A stretch of 16,457 bases of DNA. It comes from an uncultured Oscillospiraceae bacterium (GTDB lineage Bacteria > Bacillota > Clostridia > Oscillospirales > Ruminococcaceae). Below, piece after piece: positions 7,055 to 12,483 of the stretch; the first letter of the stretch is position 1; the number at the start of each line of letters is the position of its first letter. Position numbers and translations under genes: made by a program. The notes beneath the pieces were generated by a model that was not told the origin of the DNA, made no database searches, and saw only the letters and a program-made list of their open reading frames with translations. The stretch is from NCBI GenBank assembly GCA_934465295.1, contig CAKSKU010000028.1:1-16457 (forward strand). The letters run 5' to 3'.

Positions 7055-7421
7055 GATATGAGGTAACTATTCAGAGCCATGCAAATTATGTAACAGTTCA
7101 GCCATGGCCATTCATAAGCTGCCGGATTGTACAGATTGGCTAACAAATATACGTGCTTTCCGGCAACTTATTTCATGTTGGGCGTCCGCCCTATAGAAAT
7201 GATTGTATAAGCTGCCCTTAGTGAGCAAGCTCCCACGGTCATCTTGCACTATCATTTCTGCATGGCTGAACTGTTACCAAATTATGACAATATGGGCATC
7301 GAATGCTCGCATTCATAAGGACAATTGACATAATTTATATGGCGAAGTAACCACATGAGTAAAACTCAAGTTGCGTTAGCAACGGTTTTACGAATGGGGT
7401 GCTGAATAGTTATGATATGGG
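7055..7421. mobile_element. MITE-like element C, interrupted by element D
   Basis: The element spans 7063-7413 (351 bp as it stands, about 155 bp without the insertion). Left end GTAACTATTCAG (7063-7074) is inverted at CTGAATAGTTAT (7402-7413), 11 of 12 matching. Flanks are GATATGAG (7055-7062) and GATATGGG (7414-7421), 7 of 8 identical, so this is the oldest of the four insertions by that measure. The remaining interior holds a perfect GAATGC-TC-GCATTC hairpin and a CGTTAGCAACG stem, but no coding sequence. It fills the gap between two minus-strand genes. Confidence 0.8.
7082..7285. mobile_element. MITE-like element D nested inside element C
   Basis: The element spans 7090-7277 (188 bp) with a perfect 17-bp terminal inverted repeat: GTAACAGTTCAGCCATG at 7090-7106 and its exact complement at 7261-7277. 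Identical CAAATTAT flanks it at 7082-7089 and 7278-7285. The interior includes GGGCG-TC-CGCCC and other short stems. Perfect ends and perfect duplication, inside an element with a decayed end and duplication, mean it arrived later. Confidence 0.9.
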
Positions 7422-7485
7422 TATCAAAAAATTGCATATTTCTTAATCTGCTCTTCCTGTGTTCTTGTCTTATTTTGTTAAACAC

Positions 7486-7917
7486 TCAGTGACCTTTCAA
7501 TTTTAAGTAAATCAGAAACAGCTTTACGAACCATTGGAGCAGTACTATGCCAATAAATACATAGGCATAGATCTGTACCGGTATTTCTTTACGGTAAGTT
7601 ACTTTGTTATGTCTGGATCGCCGGTAAAGATACAATATTATAAAATGCAGATAACATACGGCAAGTGTAAGTACCGCCGGATGATAACAGAGGCTTAAAA
7701 ATAACTCGCCCCGGAAAAACAGGATAAAAGCCCTTGTTCCACCGCAGCCCGGACACGGAAGTCCCGTATTTAACCGGAAAGTACACCTCGTAAGCTCTTC
7801 CGTATAATGGTATCCCCATCGTGAAAACCAGATTCCAAACAGAATTCCCGGCAGCGTTACCACCATGGCGAGATAAAAAAATAAATCATCGGCTCTTCTT
7901 ATTGTTATCTTCTTCAT
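7486..7917 (-). CDS. DUF2752 family membrane protein
   Basis: This 143-residue protein carries the family hallmark CPGCGGTRA (C55 and C58) just before a hydrophobic segment. Predicted membrane segments are at about 13-31, 64-77, 80-98 and 114-135. The Cys pair at the membrane edge is invariant in DUF2752 and its role is unknown. The start codon overlaps the upstream stop (ATGA at 7914-7917), so it is translationally coupled to the zinc-ribbon gene before it, and the two proteins probably act together. Short length and the motif leave little doubt about the family; nothing in the sequence shows the function. Confidence 0.88.
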   Translation of the reverse strand: MKKITIRRADDLFFYLAMVVTLPGILFGIWFSRWGYHYTEELTRCTFRLNTGLPCPGCGGTRAFILFFRGELFLSLCYHPAVLTLAVCYLHFIILYLYRRSRHNKVTYRKEIPVQIYAYVFIGIVLLQWFVKLFLIYLKLKGH

Positions 7918-8516
7918 GAAAAGTTGTAGTACACTCCAAAATCATCCATAAGATCATCAAGCTCATCCATATTACCGATATTATATTCTTCCCCAAGAAT
8001 TCCTGTCATCAGACATCTCGTGAAGGATGCCGGTAATGCAAATGCAAAAATCATTCCAACCAATGCAATGCCCCCACAGACAAGTCCGGTAATCGCCATA
8101 CCCTTTCCATCAAAGGCTTTCACCAGTGTAATAATACCAAGAACAATTGCTGCAATCGCCAGTAATACATTAAAGCCTCCGCAAAAGCCTCCGCAAAAGC
8201 TTCCACAGCAGGTAAACGGGCAGCAAAGCAAAGAAAGAATACCACAGACCAGTGACGCAATGGCTACACCGATATAGCCGCCTTCGTTCTTAGGTTCTTC
8301 CGGAATTGAATAATAGGTCTGTGCGGACTGTGCAGGCTGGGTTGTATAAGTATAGGTACTTTGTGTATTATTGGAAACTACATCACCGGTTAAGGCTTCT
8401 GTGTTTTGATTCTGATCCTGAACAGGCGTTTCAAGTTTCGTTCCGCAGCTTACACAGAAATGCGCACCGGCTTCATTCTCTGCGCAACAGGAAGTACAAT
8501 AAATTTTTTCGTTCAT
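7914..8516 (-). CDS. Zinc-ribbon DUF4190 membrane protein with cysteine-rich loop
   Basis: This 200-residue protein has an N-terminal zinc ribbon (C7-x2-C10, C21-x2-C24), a polar Gln/Asn/Thr linker (about 30-78), and a DUF4190-like region of three hydrophobic segments (about 81-97, 116-133, 140-162). Between the first two segments is a cysteine-rich run (98-114: CCPFTCCGSFCGGFCGG) with seven cysteines. The C-terminus is acidic (DELDDLMDDF). The start at 8516 is chosen because GAGAGGAG lies 7 nt upstream and the zinc ribbon begins at once; a longer frame to 8582 would translate through the promoter. A consensus promoter lies directly upstream, and the gene is coupled to DUF2752 downstream by a 4-nt overlap. 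Function is unknown. Confidence 0.87.
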   Translation of the reverse strand: MNEKIYCTSCCAENEAGAHFCVSCGTKLETPVQDQNQNTEALTGDVVSNNTQSTYTYTTQPAQSAQTYYSIPEEPKNEGGYIGVAIASLVCGILSLLCCPFTCCGSFCGGFCGGFNVLLAIAAIVLGIITLVKAFDGKGMAITGLVCGGIALVGMIFAFALPASFTRCLMTGILGEEYNIGNMDELDDLMDDFGVYYNFS

Positions 8517-8546
8517 TCCACATCTCCTCTCTCGAATAACACTTTT

Positions 8547-8575
8547 ATTATAACTGGTAATTTCAGAAATTACAA
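8547..8575 (-). promoter_or_regulatory. Promoter of the zinc-ribbon/DUF2752 operon with spacer operator
   Basis: On the minus strand TTGTAA, 17 nt, TATAAT. A perfect palindrome, GTAATTTC-N-GAAATTAC (8557-8573), spans most of the spacer and overlaps the -35, which is the position expected for a repressor operator. Confidence 0.75.
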
Positions 8576-8622
8576 TGTACAAACATCCTATTCTTATTTC
8601 TTAAAGAAATTTCAAATGCAAA

Positions 8623-8661
8623 ACAAGGACAAATCATAATATCATTTTGATTTGTCCTTGT
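8623..8661 (-). terminator. Intrinsic terminator after the binding-protein remnant
   Basis: A perfect 14-bp stem (8623-8636 with 8648-8661, AAGGACAAATCA/TGATTTGTCCTT) has an 11-nt loop. On the minus strand it is followed by TTTTGCATTTG. It sits just after the stop codon at 8668 and upstream of the next operon's promoter. Confidence 0.8.
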
Positions 8662-8667
8662 CTATGA

Positions 8668-8815
8668 TTACCTGATTGTTCCATAAGTTCCTTCCGTAGA
8701 AAGAGTCACCTCATGTACATTAGTTTTTTTTCTTGAAGTAGAACGCTTCTTATTTAAATGTTCTAAAAAAATATCATCGTCAACAGGAATGGTAACCTCC
8801 TGCCCAAGCCAACCT
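8668..8815 (-). pseudogene. Remnant resembling the C-terminal tail of a LacI-type regulator
   Basis: In the frame entered after the binding-protein fragment stops, a stretch of about 48 residues reads GQEVTIPVDDDIFLEHL, NKKRSTSRKKTNVHEVTLSTE, then GTIR and a stop. The pattern 'T-I-x-V-D ... HL ... (H)EVTLSTEL..RGT-R' resembles the last strand and tail of LacI/GalR sugar-responsive repressors, though the expected L-I-V-R after TE is garbled. No DNA-binding domain is present. I read it as the 3' end of a deleted regulator gene fused by deletion to the transporter gene. The resemblance is by eye and could be wrong. Confidence 0.4.
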
Positions 8816-9565
8816 GATAATTGAATTCCAAAATGCAGCACCAATAACATCATTTCTGCCATCCGGATTGTTTTTTACCATCTGTTCAACTACATTATAA
8901 TACTCATCCGGAGTTGTAGGAATTTCTAACCCCAAAGCATCCAGCCAGTCTTTTCTTAAAAACAAATTACTTTTGGCAGTGGTTGCACGTCTTGCAATAA
9001 TACCATATAACTGATTATCAGAATTTCTTCCAATATCAAGCACATCCTCCCCCAGATATGCTTTCAAATTCTGGGCCTGATCTTCACCATCAACAAATTC
9101 TGAAAGATCCCATACACCACCTTGTTTTAAGTAATCTTCTGCGTATGGATAAGAATAAGTAAGCGTAATATCTGGAGCTGTTTGTGATGCTATCATAGTC
9201 TGCATCTTGGTTACTTCATCCCATCTCGGAACAGGAACAAACTCTATATTAATGCCAACCTTCTGCATCTCTTCTTGTACATATTTTGTCCATCTGTTAT
9301 CAGTAATTGTAGATCCGTCCGGTGCATTGCTTCTATCAAATAGTTCAACCGTAATTGTAACATTGTCAAACATCTTTGATCCATACGTTGTCTGGTACTT
9401 GCTTGCCCCCGATGTTGTTTCCTCACTTTCCTGATTCGTTTCCTGGGATGATTCCGAAGAATTCTTATTCGAATCCGTATCCACAGACGAAGTTTTGCTA
9501 CCGCATCCGATCAGTGCTGTTGAAAGCATTGCAGTAGCCAATAAAACTGAAATACTTTTTCCTAA
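8780..9565 (-). pseudogene. Truncated ABC sugar-binding lipoprotein
   Basis: About 260 residues of a family 1 extracellular solute-binding protein, half the usual length (about 450-550 for this subtype). The signal peptide and lipobox are visible (SVLLATAMLSTALIGC), then a Ser/Glu/Asn-rich linker, then MQTMIASQTAPDITLTYS, WDLSEF, YGIIARR, LFLRKDWLDALGLEIPTT and PDEYYNVVEQM. These match the N-lobe of sugar binders that feed oligosaccharide ABC importers. It ends at a stop at 8780 after AWAGGYHSC, where the frame is lost. The 5' end is also doubtful: after a strong GAGGAGG (9566-9572) the frame is open but contains no ATG until after the signal peptide core; only TTG (9541) or ATT is available. 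No permease genes are nearby. Probably non-functional. Confidence 0.75.
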
Positions 9566-9589
9566 CCTCCTCGTTTATTTGTTAAAAAC

Positions 9590-9595
9590 AGTATA
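9590..9595 (-). promoter_or_regulatory. Likely -10 box of the binding-protein promoter
   Basis: TATACT on the minus strand sits in an AAATATGATATACTGT context almost the same as that upstream of the GH43 gene at 11370 (AATATGATACTGT). A perfect palindrome TACAAATTTGTA (9619-9630) lies just upstream at about -41. There is no good -35, as expected for an activator-dependent promoter. Confidence 0.5.
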
Positions 9596-9633
9596 TCATA
9601 TTTATTTTTTAACACATATACAAATTTGTACTT

Positions 9634-9656
9634 TTTCTTTGCGAAATGCGACTTTT
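9634..9656 (-). promoter_or_regulatory. Candidate AraC operator, copy 1 (binding-protein promoter)
   Basis: Minus strand AAAAGTCnnATTwCGCAAA followed by nAAA, matching the box at 11451-11473 at 19 of 23 positions. It ends 38 nt upstream of the TATACT -10. Confidence 0.6.
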
Positions 9657-9726
9657 CTATAAAGCACATTGTATAATTCATTTCTTAATTTCAACATCGA
9701 ATTGTGCATTTTTACAGTATAAATTT

Positions 9727-9769
9727 CCCCCAAAAAATCAAAAAGGAGCAGCCTTTCATGACCGCTCCT
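9727..9769 (-). terminator. Intrinsic terminator of the GH43 gene
   Basis: On the minus strand AGGAGC (9764-9769) pairs with GCTCCT (9744-9749), and the stem can extend inward with wobble pairs. A TTTTTGATTTTTT tract follows. It lies 38 nt after the GH43 stop, so the binding-protein remnant downstream relies on its own promoter. Confidence 0.75.
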
Positions 9770-9807
9770 CAATTCGTCTGACAAACCCTCAAAAGTTTCA
9801 TTACATA

Positions 9808-11370
9808 TTAATCCATAATGTCCGTTTTGAAAAACTTAAAGTTTGAAAAATCAACATATCCTCCAATCTGCCTGGTAGAATAATAAAACAGGCCAAAACG
9901 ACATCCTGTAAATAAATCCATTTTAAAATACATAGCCTGATCAATACCAAGCTTTTCCCAATTTAAGTTCTTTTTATAATAGAATCCAGCCACATCCTTT
10001 TTGTCTGTAAAATCTGCCTCGACCCGAAGTTGAATCTGTTTACTATCAATTGGTATGCTTTCATACTCTATTCCAGGCGTTTCATATTCAAACTGTCCAA
10101 AAATTGTTTCATTCTTAGCTGGCCGGCCCATCATAACCAAATAAAATCCATCTTCTTTTTTGTAGACACCAATCAATCCATAATTTCCTATAAAGGTGCA
10201 AATTCCTGCAATATCACCAATTTTCATGCAGTCAAAACCCAATGTTACCTCTGCTGCACATGCAGGACCAACGGTACGTTGTGTTAATATATTTCTGGCT
10301 TGAAAAAGTGTTGGCGAAATATAGGCAGAATGCATCCTGAGGCAGCCACGTTTTTCTGTTACCGACCAAAGTTTTTCAATAGATTGATGATTAAACTCCC
10401 AAAATTTCTTTAATTTAACTTTTCCATCAGCATCTGGCACATAAGTAAAATCATCATTTCCATTTATTTCTTCATATACATATCCAGTATCCGGAACAGA
10501 TATCTTTGCAGGAACTTTTCCCTGATCACCAATTACAGGATAATTATTTTTGAAATGTAACGGCATCAGCATTGGTGATCGTCCTAGTGCACCTCTGTCC
10601 TGAAACATAAAAGCATACCATTCACCATCCGGAGTATCAACCATTCCTCCCTGTGCTACGCCAAGTCCGTGATAGCCCATATCATCGTCAATAATGCATT
10701 TGCCCCTAAACTCCCCGGTTAAAGAATCTGACACAAAACAATCTTCTGTTTTTTTCTTTCCTTTTTCTGCATGACAGGTAAAAATATAATAGTATCCGTC
10801 TTTTTTATACATATGAGAGCCTTCATATCCAAGACTGACATCTTCCTTGTCTTTTGCAACAATTCTATCCAACCCGTTTTCAAGCGGTCCCGATAAATCC
10901 GGACAAAGCTGGGTTAAATGAAGGGTTTTCTGTCCATGTACGATATAAACCTGGTCATCATCATCAAAAAACAAACCACTATCATAATACCATCCATTAA
11001 TAACCCGGTGGGTCCATGGTCCTGCAGGATCATTTGCCGTCAATAAATGAGATGTATGTGTATCGTTTGCCGTGAACACAATATAAAATGTTCCCTTGTG
11101 ATAACGGAATGTTGGAGCCCACATTCCTTCACCATAAATATTTTGATTATCTTCCATATAATATCTTGGTGTATTCTCCAATGTTTCATATGCGTGTGAT
11201 AGTATTTCCCAATTAACCAGATCGTATGAACGTAAGATAACGCAGCCAGGCATAAAATGCATAGTTGTGCTGGCCATGTAATAGACATTTCCCACTCGTA
11301 TAATATCAGGATCCGGGTAATCCGAATTAATAATTGGGTTCGTCTTTGTCAACATTTTCTCTGTTTTCAC
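9808..11370 (-). CDS. Glycoside hydrolase family 43 (beta-xylosidase/arabinofuranosidase type)
   Basis: This 520-residue enzyme probably releases xylose or arabinose from short oligosaccharides in the cytoplasm; there is no signal peptide. The five-bladed propeller domain (about 8-295) shows the three GH43 acids: base D20 in SDYPDPDII, modulator D130 in YYDSGLFFDDDD, and acid E183 in GYEGSHMYKK, plus HGLGVAQGG with H234. Residues about 320-515 form a second beta-rich domain matching the GH43 C-terminal concanavalin-like module; its last strand reads GCRFGLFYYSTRQIGGYVDF. The start is a GTG at 11370, with AAGGAGG 8 nt upstream; the nearest ATG is 15 nt further in and poorly placed. A candidate AraC box lies 80 nt upstream and a terminator follows. 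Substrate (xylose versus arabinose) cannot be fixed by eye. Confidence 0.92.
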   Translation of the reverse strand: MKTEKMLTKTNPIINSDYPDPDIIRVGNVYYMASTTMHFMPGCVILRSYDLVNWEILSHAYETLENTPRYYMEDNQNIYGEGMWAPTFRYHKGTFYIVFTANDTHTSHLLTANDPAGPWTHRVINGWYYDSGLFFDDDDQVYIVHGQKTLHLTQLCPDLSGPLENGLDRIVAKDKEDVSLGYEGSHMYKKDGYYYIFTCHAEKGKKKTEDCFVSDSLTGEFRGKCIIDDDMGYHGLGVAQGGMVDTPDGEWYAFMFQDRGALGRSPMLMPLHFKNNYPVIGDQGKVPAKISVPDTGYVYEEINGNDDFTYVPDADGKVKLKKFWEFNHQSIEKLWSVTEKRGCLRMHSAYISPTLFQARNILTQRTVGPACAAEVTLGFDCMKIGDIAGICTFIGNYGLIGVYKKEDGFYLVMMGRPAKNETIFGQFEYETPGIEYESIPIDSKQIQLRVEADFTDKKDVAGFYYKKNLNWEKLGIDQAMYFKMDLFTGCRFGLFYYSTRQIGGYVDFSNFKFFKTDIMD

Positions 11371-11407
11371 AGCTTTGTCCTCCTTGTATATTTGATGTTA
11401 CTCACAC

Positions 11408-11413
11408 AGTATC
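11408..11413 (-). promoter_or_regulatory. Likely -10 box of the GH43 promoter
   Basis: GATACT on the minus strand in an AATATGATACTGT context shared with the binding-protein promoter. It lies 37 nt from the shared upstream box, compared with 38 nt at the other site. No consensus -35 is visible. A TATAGT at 11422-11427 is an alternative. Confidence 0.45.
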
Positions 11414-11450
11414 ATATTTTCACTATACATACGCACTCTATTTCATACCT

Positions 11451-11473
11451 TTTTTTTGCGTAATCTGACTTTT
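11451..11473 (-). promoter_or_regulatory. Candidate AraC operator, copy 2 (GH43 promoter)
   Basis: Minus strand AAAAGTCAGATTACGCAAA followed by AAAA; 19 of 23 positions match the box at 9634-9656. It overlaps the last bases of the split AraC gene just upstream, which is the obvious candidate to bind it. Confidence 0.6.
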
Positions 11474-12343
11474 AAATTATTTTATTTCGATAGTCCATTT
11501 GATATTTTTTTGGAGATTTGCCAATTTGCTTAGAAAAAGTTCTTGAATAATTTGAATAATTATTGAAGCCAGTAATAAAACATACATCACAAGGAGCTTG
11601 CCCTTCCTGAAGGAGCTTACATGATAAAGTAATTTTTTTGGCAATAATATACTGTTGTAAAGTAATTCCCGTTATTTTCTTAAAATATCGACTGATATAT
11701 GTCCCATTATAGTGTAATTCCTTTTCTAACGTAGATAAATTTATTTCCTCAGTCAGATGATCATCAATATATTGGAACGTTCTCATAACAAGCTTAGGCA
11801 TAATTTCCTTATGTGATATCACTTCATTTTCAATAAAATGACTATTTAATTGTACCATAATCAGCTTAAAAAACGAATCTGCAACAAGATCATCCCCATA
11901 TCTTTTTTCTTTAATGCCTCCTGAAGCATTTTGGCATAATATGTAATGATTTTTATTTCTTTCTCAGATAAATGAGCCATATTTAATATATTAGATGGAT
12001 TTTTCTTTAAACAGGTTCCAAGATAAGTCGTATCACTGGATGCATTTGCAATTACAGACTCTTTTACATTAATTAAAATCCGATCATATTCGTTCAGAGA
12101 TTGCAATTCCATCCTATGAAAAGCAAGTTCAGGAATGCACACTAAGTCCCCTCTTTGCAGGACAATTCCGCCAAATTCAGTATATAGATTCACTTTTCCA
12201 GATAAAATCAACAAAATCTCATGACCATCATGATTATGCAAAGCTGTGGATGGATCTATGGCATATTCAATCGTTTTATAAGCACATGTCAGATCCCATT
12301 CCAACGCAGCAAATTTTCTTTTTTCTTCCGATTCCAAATTCAT
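11472..12343 (-). pseudogene. AraC-family regulator split by a -1 frameshift at a T6 run
   Basis: Two frames together make a normal AraC protein of about 290 residues. The first (12343 to 11861, 160 residues) is a cupin-type sensor domain with HNHDGHEILLILSGKVNLY and LQRGDLVCIPELAFHRM. The second (to 11472, about 130 residues) is the two-helix-turn-helix domain: NLSTLEKELHYNGTYISRYF, then CDVCFITGFNNYSNYSRTF and GKSPKKYQ. The join is at T6 (11868-11873): frame 0 reads CGT TTT TTA AGC TGA, and the -1 frame reads TTT TTT AAG CTG ATT ATG. Frame 0 contains an exact U UUU UUA slippery heptamer. It may be a mutation, a sequencing error or real slippage. GAAAGG precedes the ATG. It sits between two GH43 genes and probably controls the locus. 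Confidence 0.85.
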
Positions 12344-12375
12344 AATAACCTTTCTGATTAGTCTCCATCCAAATG

Positions 12376-12421
12376 ATAATATTTTTAGTATGTGTTAGAT
12401 AATAATATCATAATATTTTTA
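12376..12421. repeat. Paired 12-bp direct repeats upstream of the split AraC gene
   Basis: ATAATATTTTTA occurs at 12376-12387 and 12410-12421, 34 nt apart, in the 140-nt gap upstream of the regulator start. They may be operator half-sites, but the gap is so AT-rich that chance is a fair alternative. No clear promoter or terminator is otherwise visible in this gap. Confidence 0.35.
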
Positions 12422-12483
12422 CGTATCATATGGTTATTTTGAAAATATACATATTAAATATAAAAGACGTTTTCATTTCTACA

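Noticed and set aside
8517..8582. Longer N-terminus for the zinc-ribbon gene (start at 8582)
   Set aside because: It would translate through the TTGTAA-17-TATAAT promoter and its palindrome; the ATG at 8516 has a strong RBS.
9602..9784. Short minus-strand frame of about 60 codons between the GH43 gene and the binding-protein remnant
   Set aside because: It runs through the GH43 terminator hairpin, the shared operator box and the palindrome, and has no convincing RBS.
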